Made by a program: the position numbers and the translations under genes. This document shows, one piece after another, positions 32,589 to 41,827 of a DNA stretch of 64,000 nt. The DNA comes from Burkholderia pseudomultivorans. Lineage in GTDB: Bacteria > Pseudomonadota > Gammaproteobacteria > Burkholderiales > Burkholderiaceae. The notes under the pieces were generated by a model. It was given only the letters and a program-made list of their open reading frames with translations, was not told the origin of the DNA and made no database searches. Within the stretch, counting starts at the first letter, position 1. Each line of letters begins with the position of its first letter. The stretch is taken from assembly GCF_902499075.1 (NCBI RefSeq), contig NZ_CABVPP010000014.1:54735-118734 (forward strand), in the 5' to 3' direction.

Positions 32589-33836
32589 ATGAAAGTTCGC
32601 TCGATCATGGGTGCGCTGTGCGCCGCAGGTCTGATGGCAGGCGCCGCGGCAGCGCAGGCGGCCGAGAATGTGACGGTGCTGCACTGGTGGACCTCGGGCG
32701 GCGAGTCGAAGGCCGTCGGCGTGCTGAAGGACGACGTACAGAAAGAAGGCTACGTGTGGAAGGACTTCGCGGTCGCGGGCGGCGCCGGCGCGGCGGCGAT
32801 GACCGCGCTGAAGACCAAGGTGATCAGCGGCGACGCACCGTCGGCCGCGCAGATCAAGGGGCCGCTGATCCAGGACTGGGCCGACCAGGGCGTGCTCGTC
32901 AACATCGATTCCGTGGCCGGCGACTGGAAGCAGAACCTGCCGCCCGAAATCGACAAGATCATGAAGTACAAGGGCCATTACGTCGCCGCGCCGTTCTCGG
33001 TGCACCGCGTGAACTGGCTGTACCTCAACAAGGCCGCGCTCGACAAGGTCGGCGCGAAGGTGCCGACCACCTGGCCGGAGTTCTTCGCGGTCGCCGACAA
33101 GCTGAAGGCCGCGGGCATCCAGCCGGTCGCGATGGGCGGCCAGCCGTGGCAGGACCTGACGCTGTGGGAAGACGTCGTGCTGTCGCAGGGGCCGGCCTTC
33201 TACAAGAAGGCGCTCGTCGATCTCGACCAGGCCACGCTGACCTCGCCGCAGATGCTGTCGGTGTTCGACACGGTGCGCAAGATCCAGGGCTATTTCGACG
33301 CGGGCCGCAACGGCCGCGACTGGAACCTCGCGACCGCGATGGTGATCAACGGCAAGGCCGGCATGCAGTTCATGGGCGACTGGGCGAAGGGCGAGTTCGA
33401 GAACGCCGGCAAGAAGGCGGGCAAGGACTACATCTGCGCACCGGTGCCGGGCACGACCAATGCGTATACGTTCAACGTCGATTCGTTCGTGTTCTTCCAG
33501 CAGAAGGGCCAGAAGGCCGCGACGCCGGGCCAGCTCGCGCTCGCGAAGACGATCATGACGCCGGACTTCCAGGAGCAGTTCAGCCTGCTGAAGGGCTCGA
33601 TCCCGGTCCGCCTCGGCGTGAAGATGGACAAGTTCGACGACTGCGCGAAGAAGTCGTACGCCGACGAGCAGACCGCGATCAAGTCGGGCGGCTACGTGCC
33701 GTCGCTCGCGCACGGGATGGCGCAGGGCGATGCAACGGCCGGCGCGATCACCGACGTCGTCACGAAGTTCATGAACTCGCAGCAGGATTCGAAGAGCGCG
33801 GTCGCCGCGCTCGCGCGAGCCGCGAAGGTGAAGTAA
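32589..33836 (+). CDS. gtsA: Sugar (probably glucose) ABC transporter, substrate-binding protein
   Basis: A 415-residue exported protein with a signal peptide (MKVRSIMGALCAAGLMAGAA, cleavage after AQA near residue 23). The mature start ENVTVLHWWTSGGESKAV is characteristic of glucose/mannose-type binding proteins, and PWQDLTLWEDVVLSQGPAFY and MQFMGDWAKGEFENAG line the sugar site of this subfamily. It would deliver sugar in the periplasm to the permeases encoded next. Divergence from zwf/pgl/glk, and the shared HexR-type operator, argue for glucose as substrate (the GtsABCD system of pseudomonads). A hairpin after the gene may stabilise its mRNA, giving excess binding protein over permease. Confidence 0.9.
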   Translation: MKVRSIMGALCAAGLMAGAAAAQAAENVTVLHWWTSGGESKAVGVLKDDVQKEGYVWKDFAVAGGAGAAAMTALKTKVISGDAPSAAQIKGPLIQDWADQGVLVNIDSVAGDWKQNLPPEIDKIMKYKGHYVAAPFSVHRVNWLYLNKAALDKVGAKVPTTWPEFFAVADKLKAAGIQPVAMGGQPWQDLTLWEDVVLSQGPAFYKKALVDLDQATLTSPQMLSVFDTVRKIQGYFDAGRNGRDWNLATAMVINGKAGMQFMGDWAKGEFENAGKKAGKDYICAPVPGTTNAYTFNVDSFVFFQQKGQKAATPGQLALAKTIMTPDFQEQFSLLKGSIPVRLGVKMDKFDDCAKKSYADEQTAIKSGGYVPSLAHGMAQGDATAGAITDVVTKFMNSQQDSKSAVAALARAAKVK

Positions 33837-33847
33837 CGCGCGACAGG

Positions 33848-33879
33848 CGCCCGGCCGCACGCGCTGGATCGGCCGGGCG
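33848..33879 (+). other. Intercistronic stem-loop after the binding-protein gene
   Basis: CGCCCGGCC (33848-33856) pairs with GGCCGGGCG (33871-33879). There is no strong T run, so partial attenuation or 3'-end protection of the upstream message is more likely than full termination. Confidence 0.6.
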
Positions 33880-33975
33880 TTCTTGCATGTGCAGCAAACG
33901 GGCTCGCCTGCGGGCCCGTGCCGTGTCCGGCGCCGGCTTCGGCCTGCGCCGCCCTCGTTCCAGGAGTCGAATCAA

Positions 33976-34914
33976 GTGGCTGCCCCTCTTAGCGGAAACG
34001 GATCCGGCGCTGCCGCCGCGCGGCGCACGTCGCCGATGTCGGCGTTCGCCGATCGCTGGATTCCGAAGCTCGTGCTTGCGCCGAGCGTCGCGATCGCCGT
34101 GGTGTTCATCTACGGCTTCATCCTGATCACCGGCTATCTGTCGCTGACCAATTCGCGGCTGTTGCCGAACTACGAATTCGACGGCTTCGGCCGTTACACG
34201 GACCTGTTCCAGAACGACGTGTGGTGGACTTCCGCCGCGAACCTCGGCTGGTTCGGGATTCCGTTCATCGCGATCTGCGTCGCGCTCGGGCTGTTCCTCG
34301 CGATCCTGCTCGACCAGAAGATCCGCAACGAAGGCGCGCTGCGCGCGATCTTCCTGTATCCGATGGCGCTGTCGTTCATCGTCACGGGCACTGCGTGGCA
34401 GTGGATCCTGAACCCGGGCCTCGGCCTCGAGAAGGTGATGCACGACTGGGGCTGGACGAGCTTCTCGTTCGGCTGGCTCGACGATCCGGACAAGGCGATC
34501 TTCTGCGTGGTGATCGCGGCCGTGTGGCAGTCGACCGGCTTCGTGATGGCGCTGTTCCTCGCGGGGCTGCGCGGCGTCGACGCGGAGATCTTCAAGGCCG
34601 CGCAGGTCGACGGCGCGACGCTGCCGACCATCTACCGCAAGATCGTGATTCCGAGCATGCGCCCGGTGTTCTTCTCGGTGCTGCTGATTCTCTGCCACAT
34701 CACGATCAAGACCTTCGACCTCGTCGTCGCGCTGACGGCCGGCGGCCCCGGCACGTCGTCGTCGCTGCCGGCGATGTTCATGTACACGTTTTCGTTCAAC
34801 CGCGGCCAGCTGGGCCTGGGCGCGGCGTCGTCGGTGATGATGCTGGCGACCGTGGTCGCGGTGCTCGTGCCGCTGATGTATATGGAATCGAGGAGCACGC
34901 GCAATGCAGCCTAA
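33976..34914 (+). CDS. gtsB: Sugar ABC transporter permease (MalF/UgpA-like)
   Basis: A 312-residue inner-membrane protein. The start is GTG 33976, supported by CAGGAG about 10 bp upstream; an upstream ATG (33883) lies in the stem-loop and adds unrelated residues. Six membrane segments follow a soluble N-terminus (PKLVLAPSVAIAVVFIYGF first). The cytosolic EAA loop is at about residues 205-225 (EIFKAAQVDGATLPTIYRKI, ending in VIPSMRP), which docks on the ATPase. It forms a heterodimeric channel with the next permease and overlaps its reading frame by 11 bp. Confidence 0.92.
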   Translation: MAAPLSGNGSGAAAARRTSPMSAFADRWIPKLVLAPSVAIAVVFIYGFILITGYLSLTNSRLLPNYEFDGFGRYTDLFQNDVWWTSAANLGWFGIPFIAICVALGLFLAILLDQKIRNEGALRAIFLYPMALSFIVTGTAWQWILNPGLGLEKVMHDWGWTSFSFGWLDDPDKAIFCVVIAAVWQSTGFVMALFLAGLRGVDAEIFKAAQVDGATLPTIYRKIVIPSMRPVFFSVLLILCHITIKTFDLVVALTAGGPGTSSSLPAMFMYTFSFNRGQLGLGAASSVMMLATVVAVLVPLMYMESRSTRNAA

Positions 34915-35761
34915 GATGACCATCAGCCGGGCGGTGATCTACGCGGCATTGATCCTGTTCGCGCTGTACTTCCTGTTCCCGATCTACGTGATGCTGTCGA
35001 CGTCGTTCAAGGATCTCGACCAGCTGCGCACCGGCAACCTGCTGACGCCGCCGACGCACTGGACTTTCGCGCCGTGGGTGAAGGCGTGGAGCGAGGCCTG
35101 CACCGGCGTGCGCTGCGACGGGATGAAGCCGTTCTTCCTGAACTCGATCCAGATGGTGATTCCGGCCGTGCTGATCTCGTCGCTGATCGGCGCGTTCAAC
35201 GGCTACGTGCTCACGCACTGGCGCTTTCGCGGCGCGGACGCGCTGTTCACGATGATGCTGGTCGGCTGCTTCATTCCGTTCCAGGTGATCCTGCTGCCGA
35301 TGGCGCGGCTGCAGGGCATGTTCGGGCTCGCCAACACGATTCCGGGCCTCGTGTTCGTGCACGTCGTGTACGGGATCGCGTTCACGACGATGTTCTTCCG
35401 CAACTTCTACGTGAGCGTGCCGGCCGAACTCGTGAAGGCCGCGCGCATCGACGGCGCGGGCTTCTTCACGATCTTCACGAAGATCCTGCTGCCGGTGTCG
35501 CTGCCGATCTTCATGGTCTGCCTGATCTGGCAGTTCACGCAGATCTGGAACGACTTCCTGTTCGGGATCGTGTTCTCCGGCGTCGACTCGATGCCGATCA
35601 CGGTCGCGCTGAACAACCTCGTCAACACGTCGACGGGCGTGAAGGAATACAACGTCGACATGGCCGGCGCGATCATCGCCGCGCTGCCGACGCTGCTCGT
35701 CTACGTGATCGCCGGCCGCTACTTCGTGCGCGGCCTGACGGCGGGCGCGGTGAAGGGCTGA
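34904..35761 (+). CDS. gtsC: Sugar ABC transporter permease (MalG/UgpE-like)
   Basis: A 285-residue protein with six membrane segments; the first is VIYAALILFALYFLFPIYVM. An EAA loop at about residues 180-205 (ELVKAARIDGAGFFTIFTKI, ending in LLPVSLP) contacts the ATPase. The extended periplasmic loop after the first helix contains TCTGVRCDGMKPFF-like residues with two cysteines. It overlaps gtsB by 11 bp, so the two are translationally coupled. Confidence 0.92.
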   Translation: MQPKMTISRAVIYAALILFALYFLFPIYVMLSTSFKDLDQLRTGNLLTPPTHWTFAPWVKAWSEACTGVRCDGMKPFFLNSIQMVIPAVLISSLIGAFNGYVLTHWRFRGADALFTMMLVGCFIPFQVILLPMARLQGMFGLANTIPGLVFVHVVYGIAFTTMFFRNFYVSVPAELVKAARIDGAGFFTIFTKILLPVSLPIFMVCLIWQFTQIWNDFLFGIVFSGVDSMPITVALNNLVNTSTGVKEYNVDMAGAIIAALPTLLVYVIAGRYFVRGLTAGAVKG

Positions 35762-35901
35762 AGACGACCGAGCTGCCGCGCGGGCGACGCGCGGCGCATC
35801 GCAACGAACCGGACGCGGCGCGGGATGCGCGCCGAACCTTGCACGGGACCGGAGCGCGCGCAGCGCGCTTCGGCCGACACCAGAGACAGAGGATTCACAG
35901 C

Positions 35902-37020
35902 ATGGCAAGCCTTTCCATCCGTGACGTGTACAAGACTTACCCGAACGGGGTGCCGGTCCTGAAGGGTGTCGACATCGACATCGAGGACGGCCAGTTCCTG
36001 ATTCTCGTCGGCGGTTCGGGCTGCGGGAAGTCGACGCTGCTCAACATGATCGCCGGGCTCGAGACCGTCACGAGCGGCGAGATCCGCATCGACGGCAAGG
36101 TCGTCAACGACCTGTCGCCGAAGGACCGCGACATCGCGATGGTGTTCCAGTCGTACGCGCTGTACCCGTCGATGACGGTGCGCGACAACATCTCGTTCGG
36201 CCTGAACATCCGCAAGGTGCCGAAGAGCGAGCAGCAGCAGATCGTCGATCGCGTGTCGCAGATGCTGCAGATCCAGCACCTGCTCGACCGCAAGCCGGGC
36301 CAGCTGTCGGGCGGCCAGCGCCAGCGCGTCGCGATGGGCCGTGCGCTCGCGCGCGATCCGGCGCTGTTCCTGTTCGACGAGCCGCTGTCGAACCTCGACG
36401 CGAAGCTGCGCATCGAGATGCGCGCTGAAATCAAGCTGCTGCATCAGCGTCTGGGCACGACGATCGTCTACGTGACGCACGACCAGATCGAGGCGATGAC
36501 GCTCGGCGACCGGATCGCGGTGATGAAGGACGGCGTGGTCCAGCAGTTCGGCGCGCCGCAGGAGATCTACGACTCGCCGTCGAACCTGTTCGTCGCGGGC
36601 TTCATCGGCGCGCCGCCGATGAACTTCATCAACGGCAAGCTGGTCGAGCAGGGCAGCGGGATCGCGCTCGAGATCGACACGGGCCTCGCGCGCAGCGCGC
36701 TGAACCTGCCGTTCGATGCGGCGAAGCTGAAGTCGCACGTCGGCCGCGAAGTGATCCTCGGGCTGCGTCCGGAGCGCATCACCGACGCGCGCAGCGCGCA
36801 CAACGGCGAGGCGTCGCGACTGCAGCCGGTCGACGTGCGCGTCGACGTGACCGAGCCGACCGGGCCCGACACGCACGTGTTCGCGCAGGTGAACGGCAAG
36901 CGCATCGTGAGCCGCGTGCATCCGGCCGCGAACCCGCAGCCGGGGCAGACGCAGTCGCTGCTGTTCGATGTGTCGAAGGCGGTGTTGTTCGACCCGGCGT
37001 CGGAAGAGCGGATCGCGTGA
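35902..37020 (+). CDS. gtsD: Sugar ABC transporter ATP-binding protein (MalK/UgpC-type)
   Basis: A 372-residue ATPase. Walker A is VGGSGCGKSTLLN near residue 36. The Q-loop is in VFQSYALYPSMTVRDN near 85, the signature LSGGQRQRVAMGRAL near 135, Walker B LFLFDEPLSNLD near 155, and the H-loop VTHDQ near 190. Residues 240-372 form the MalK-type regulatory OB domain (GLRPERITDA, DVTEPTGPDTHVFAQV). It energises the two permeases. It starts 140 bp after gtsC; no terminator is seen, so it is probably in the same transcript. Generic annotation pipelines would call it UgpC. Confidence 0.92.
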   Translation: MASLSIRDVYKTYPNGVPVLKGVDIDIEDGQFLILVGGSGCGKSTLLNMIAGLETVTSGEIRIDGKVVNDLSPKDRDIAMVFQSYALYPSMTVRDNISFGLNIRKVPKSEQQQIVDRVSQMLQIQHLLDRKPGQLSGGQRQRVAMGRALARDPALFLFDEPLSNLDAKLRIEMRAEIKLLHQRLGTTIVYVTHDQIEAMTLGDRIAVMKDGVVQQFGAPQEIYDSPSNLFVAGFIGAPPMNFINGKLVEQGSGIALEIDTGLARSALNLPFDAAKLKSHVGREVILGLRPERITDARSAHNGEASRLQPVDVRVDVTEPTGPDTHVFAQVNGKRIVSRVHPAANPQPGQTQSLLFDVSKAVLFDPASEERIA

Positions 37021-37161
37021 TGTGAATGGGCTTGGGGTATCGGCGATGCGTCCGAGGCGTATTTGATCGGGACGCTCGTCGATTGCCCCCGGCTCCGGTG
37101 GCGGCGCTGGCTTCGCCATGACGGCGGCGTCCTTCGCCGATGCACCGGGAAGAGGTCGCGA

Positions 37162-37362
37162 TCAGGGACTCGGCTGCGACAGGAAATACGAACCAATCGC
37201 ATGCAGCACGGGAATGAACAGCAGGCACACGAAGACGGCCGGAAAATAGAACTTCGACTCGCGCACCCGGGAAAACAGGCCCGCTACGGCGACGAGCAGG
37301 CAAACAAGCGCGAGCGTGCCGAACAGGTCGCTGTCCGCGATTACCGAAAAGAATGGCCGCAT
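37162..37362 (-). CDS. Small two-helix membrane protein in PAAR cassette, candidate immunity protein
   Basis: A 66-residue protein with two hydrophobic helices: LFGTLALVCLLVAVAGLF at about 13-30 and FYFPAVFVCLLFIPVLHAIG at about 38-57, joined by a short charged turn (SRVRESK). No family recognised. It begins 13 bp after the putative effector gene on the same strand and shares the cassette's lower G+C content. Position last in a PAAR-effector operon is the usual place of an immunity gene, but two-helix proteins are not the common form against peptidoglycan hydrolases, which usually need a periplasmic domain. It could instead be an accessory or a remnant of a larger immunity gene. Confidence 0.6.
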   Translation of the reverse strand: MRPFFSVIADSDLFGTLALVCLLVAVAGLFSRVRESKFYFPAVFVCLLFIPVLHAIGSYFLSQPSP

Positions 37363-37375
37363 CTCCGCACCTCGG

Positions 37376-38200
37376 CTACCGGTTGAATTCGGCGAAATTC
37401 CAGCGATATAGCTGGAACTGCCTCAGAAAGTCCTGGGCTTCGGCGCCCGTCGTGTTGTTTCTGTAGTCCCACCCACTTGTGCTGAGCGTATAGCGACCCT
37501 CCTCGACTCGCATACCTGCGTAACTGGCGTTTTGTGGATCGGCACGATTGCGTCCGATTATCCGCATGATTGTCGTCAACGGACGAACGATCGCGCCACT
37601 CGAATTCCCCTGCATGATCGAAATCGACGACGGCGAGACACGTGTGACCAATTGAACGTGGTGTCCGATACCTGCCCGATCATTGGCCTGAACCAGCATA
37701 TCCCCAGGAAGGATCGACTCGGGCGTTTGAAGTCGCGTGGTGTTCGAACCGGTGCGTTGTATGTCCGGTGCGCCGAAAGTTAGCGACACCATATCGGCAT
37801 AACCGTACATTGTCGAATCGTATCGGTGGTGCTCGGATTCGCCGTAGATTTCCACATTCCGATAACTTCGCACCCCGGTTGTCAGCTTGATCGGCAATCC
37901 TCTCAATGCGGAGAACTGGATAAGTATCCGTAGCGCAAAGTCCTCGCACGTAAATCTATTCGCGCGCGTTGTTCCTTTTCGATCCCAGTACGTTTCCGTT
38001 TGGATCTGTCGTGCCAGTTGCTCGACGGTGCGGTGGTATTCGTCGATGTCCGCGTCGGTCCACTCCCGGAGTGTTTTCCAGAATGTTTTGAATTGCGCAA
38101 CGACGATCTTCGGTGAAGTATCGCCTGTTGGGGTCGTTGTGTGTGCCGCGACGCGCTTGTATCGGTTGCCGCCGGGCGAGATATGAGTATGTCCCGGCAT
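37376..38200 (-). CDS. Putative type VI secretion effector with papain/NlpC-P60-like cysteine hydrolase core
   Basis: A 274-residue protein without signal peptide. No exact family is recognised, but the order of features fits the NlpC/P60-CHAP-papain fold: Cys85 at the start of a helix (FTCEDFALRILIQFS), the turn ILPGDMLVQA at 163-172, His180/His181 in GIGHHVQLVTRV, and Gln198-Asn199 in IMQGNSSG. 'GD-x-L ... GHhV.lV ... qgN' is the hallmark order in CHAP and NlpC amidases. It starts 2 bp after the PAAR gene stop, so it is translationally tied to it and likely loaded on that spike. Likely target is peptidoglycan or a protein amide; this is inference. G+C is visibly lower than the flanking core genes. 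Confidence 0.65.
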   Translation of the reverse strand: MPGHTHISPGGNRYKRVAAHTTTPTGDTSPKIVVAQFKTFWKTLREWTDADIDEYHRTVEQLARQIQTETYWDRKGTTRANRFTCEDFALRILIQFSALRGLPIKLTTGVRSYRNVEIYGESEHHRYDSTMYGYADMVSLTFGAPDIQRTGSNTTRLQTPESILPGDMLVQANDRAGIGHHVQLVTRVSPSSISIMQGNSSGAIVRPLTTIMRIIGRNRADPQNASYAGMRVEEGRYTLSTSGWDYRNNTTGAEAQDFLRQFQLYRWNFAEFNR

Positions 38201-38202
38201 GG

Positions 38203-38772
38203 CTATTCTGCGAGATAGATCGTGATGTTCTCGGCGTGCGGTACGGCCGCGAGCAGGTGCGTTTGACCGTGCGCGTCGGTTTTGCCGTACTCAAACTCCC
38301 CGGTTTCACGCTGCAACGCATAAGCGACGTTGTTCAGTGGATTCCCTGCAATATCGCGAAGTACGAAGCGATCGTCGTAAGCTTGCGGCGTAGATGCCGC
38401 TGTGACGGGCGTTGCAGCGGCAACGGGCTGCACTCCGATAGGGTTTGGCGCGCAGCTTATTTTCCATTTGCGCCCGTAAACGGAGATGATCCGGGGTGGA
38501 CGTTCACAACGGCATCGAACCCAGTCGCCACTCAGGGCTTGAAGCCTCCCGGCAGACGTAAAGTCGCGCATCCTGTTGGCGTTGAGAGTCCCGGGTGCGG
38601 CCTCGATCGTTCCAGTGCTCCCGCATGCGTCGCACCACGCACGTTGTCCGAGGAACGCGATTCTCCGGTGCTTACCGTCGCTGCCCATGATTGTTGTGCA
38701 TCGACCGCCCTCAAGGACCCGACCGCCACTGTCCAACGGATCATCTTCAACTACCGCGTAAAGGATCGTCAT
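38203..38772 (-). CDS. PAAR-domain protein with transthyretin-like C-terminal extension
   Basis: A 189-residue protein. Residues 14-100 are a PAAR domain (DSGGRVLEGGRC, GSDGKHRRIAFLGQRAWCDA, GTIEAAPG), the sharp tip of the type VI secretion spike that caps VgrG; the cysteine/histidine spacing could hold the tip metal. After an Ala/Pro/Thr linker (about 118-132), residues 134-189 (YDDRFVLRDIAGNPLNNVAY, ALQRETGEFEYGKTDAHGQT) resemble the transthyretin-like domain that recruits cargo on VgrG and PAAR proteins. ATG 38772 is preferred over 38787 because the N-terminus then aligns with other PAAR proteins. It is first of a three-gene cassette; no VgrG or tss gene is in the window, so this is an orphan cassette. 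Confidence 0.85.
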   Translation of the reverse strand: MTILYAVVEDDPLDSGGRVLEGGRCTTIMGSDGKHRRIAFLGQRAWCDACGSTGTIEAAPGTLNANRMRDFTSAGRLQALSGDWVRCRCERPPRIISVYGRKWKISCAPNPIGVQPVAAATPVTAASTPQAYDDRFVLRDIAGNPLNNVAYALQRETGEFEYGKTDAHGQTHLLAAVPHAENITIYLAE

Positions 38773-38895
38773 GTCGATTCCGTGCATTTATCTGCGTCGG
38801 CAGAACGTAGCACGGCACATCGATCGCTGAAAGCTATTTGTAAAAAACCGTGTCTAACAGATTGCCTCGCAGTGCGAGCAGCGTCGCATATGAAA

Positions 38896-38918
38896 CGGGG
38901 CCGTCGAAACGGCCCCGC
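38896..38918 (-). terminator. Stem-loop terminator after the TRIC channel gene
   Basis: GGGGCCGT and ACGGCCCC pair across a four-base CGAA loop. The T tract is short (GTTTC on the minus strand), so termination may be partial. It separates the channel gene from the PAAR cassette. Confidence 0.6.
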
Positions 38919-38940
38919 GCATTTCAGGTGGAAATTGACC

Positions 38941-39564
38941 TCAGTGCGGCAACCGCACGTCGAACTTGAATGTCGCGAGCCGCGCGACGAGCGTGAAGCC
39001 GGTCGCGAGCAGCACGCTGTACACCGAGTCGAACTGCAGCCATACGAGCAGCAGGTAGAACCAGCAGCCGACGAACGCGCAGGTCGCGTACGGTCGCGAG
39101 TCGCGCAGGATCAGCGGGATGTCGTTGCACAGCACGTCGCGGATGATCCCGCCGACCACGCCGGTGATCACGCCCATCATCACGGCGATGAAGCGCGGCA
39201 TTTCCGCGTCGAGCGCGATCGCGGTGCCCGAGATGCTGAAGATCCCGAGCCCGATCGCATCGGCGACGAGCAGCACGCGCTCGGCCGACAGTCGCGACAG
39301 CATCCGCAGCACGAACGGCGCGAACAGCGCGAGCACGAAGATCGCGATCACGTAGTCGTCGTGCACGACCCAGTAGAACGGCCGGCGTTCGAGCAGGATG
39401 TCGCGCAGCGTGCCGCCGCCGAACGCGGTGGCCAGCGCGACGACGAACGTGCCGACCGAGTCGAGGCGGTTCTTGCGCGCCTCGATGAAACCCGAAATCG
39501 CGAACGCGAGCGTGGCGATCGCCTCGAGGATCGCGATCGCGAGCGTCAGCCTAGGATGCGGCAC
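38941..39564 (-). CDS. Trimeric intracellular cation (TRIC) channel family protein (UPF0126)
   Basis: A 207-residue membrane protein with about seven helices in two repeats. Each carries the glycine-rich TRIC motif: ALATAFGGGTLRDILLERRP near residue 50 and VITGVVGGIIRDVLCNDIPL near 140. Bacterial TRIC proteins are homotrimeric potassium-permeable channels. Start GTG 39564 (MPHPRLTLAIAILEAIA) gives the normal family length and overlaps the Smr gene by 14 bp; the longer frame would add cysteine/arginine-rich residues that are shadows of smr. Confidence 0.9.
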   Translation of the reverse strand: MPHPRLTLAIAILEAIATLAFAISGFIEARKNRLDSVGTFVVALATAFGGGTLRDILLERRPFYWVVHDDYVIAIFVLALFAPFVLRMLSRLSAERVLLVADAIGLGIFSISGTAIALDAEMPRFIAVMMGVITGVVGGIIRDVLCNDIPLILRDSRPYATCAFVGCWFYLLLVWLQFDSVYSVLLATGFTLVARLATFKFDVRLPH

Positions 39565-40330
39565 GCGGCCCCCGCTCGCCGGGCGCCGCGAGCGGCTGCA
39601 GCAGCACGAGCACCGCGCCCGCACCGCCGTCGTGGCCGCGCGCCTCGCAGAACGCGATCACCTCTTCCTTCTGCACGAGCCACGCGCGCACCTTGCCCTT
39701 CAGCACCGGTTCCTTGCCGATCGAGCCGAGCCCCTTGCCGTGGATCACGCGCAGGCAGCGCAGCCCTTTCTTGCCGGCTTCGCGGATGAATTCGGCGAGC
39801 GCGTCGCGCGCCTCGTCGCGCCGCATCCCGTGCAGGTCGAGCTGCGCCTGCACGATCCACGCGCCGCTCCGGAGTTTGCGCACGACGTCGCGGCTCACGC
39901 CGGGGCGGTGGTAGTACAGCGACTCGTCGCTGTCGAGCAGCGTTTCCGGATCGAATTCGTCGGACAGCGTCGCGCTCAGCACCGCTTCCTCGTCGCGCTG
40001 CGTCTGCTTCGGCACGGGATCGGGCGGCGTGCGGCCGGACGCCGCGCGCGGCGGCGCGTTCAGCGGCTGGATCGCGCCGATCTCGTTGCGGAACAGGTTC
40101 GCATCGGCCTCGGCCTGGCGCGCGGCCTTCGCGGTTTCGACGCGCGCGCGTTCGCGCCGTTCGGCTTCGCCCTGTAGCGTCTTGCGCAACGCGCCGAGCG
40201 CGGCGAGGCCCTGGCCGCGCAGCGCGGCGGGATCGGCGGCGGGCGGCGGGGTGGCGGGCGCGGGGTTCGCGGGACGGGCGGCGATCTGCCGCTTCGCGGG
40301 ATCGCTCGGATGGGGCTGGTTCTTCGCCAT
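39551..40330 (-). CDS. Smr-domain protein (MutS2-type endonuclease domain)
   Basis: A 259-residue protein. The N-terminal 110 residues are basic, proline-rich and low-complexity. The Smr domain (about 165-255) has AQLDLHGMRRDEARDALAEF with the LDLHG motif, RCLRVIHGKGLGSIG with the hGkG motif, and a conserved C-terminal EARGHDGGAGAVLVLL strand. Stand-alone Smr domains are nicking endonucleases or RNA-binding proteins with roles in recombination or ribosome rescue; the role of this one is not known. It overlaps the TRIC gene and follows trxB by 131 bp with a terminator between. Confidence 0.9.
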   Translation of the reverse strand: MAKNQPHPSDPAKRQIAARPANPAPATPPPAADPAALRGQGLAALGALRKTLQGEAERRERARVETAKAARQAEADANLFRNEIGAIQPLNAPPRAASGRTPPDPVPKQTQRDEEAVLSATLSDEFDPETLLDSDESLYYHRPGVSRDVVRKLRSGAWIVQAQLDLHGMRRDEARDALAEFIREAGKKGLRCLRVIHGKGLGSIGKEPVLKGKVRAWLVQKEEVIAFCEARGHDGGAGAVLVLLQPLAAPGERGPRAAS

Positions 40331-40370
40331 GATTCGGTCGCAGGGCAGGCGCGTTCGGGCGCGCGGGCAC

Positions 40371-40399
40371 AAAAAAGCCGCTGCGCGACGGCAGCGGCT
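40371..40399 (-). terminator. Rho-independent terminator after trxB
   Basis: AGCCGCTGCC and GGCAGCGGCT-type arms (minus strand) close a hairpin followed by six T. It lies 63 bp after the trxB stop. Confidence 0.85.
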
Positions 40400-40461
40400 C
40401 CGGCCAGGCCTGCTTCGCGGCAGCGGACGCCATTGTAGCGCCCGGCGCGAACAGGCTCGGC

Positions 40462-41827
<1,366 letters not shown>

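Noticed and set aside
38113-39789. A 558-codon frame antisense to the PAAR, TRIC and smr genes
   Set aside because: Histidine, arginine and aspartate-rich shadow composition; the opposite strand encodes recognisable proteins throughout.
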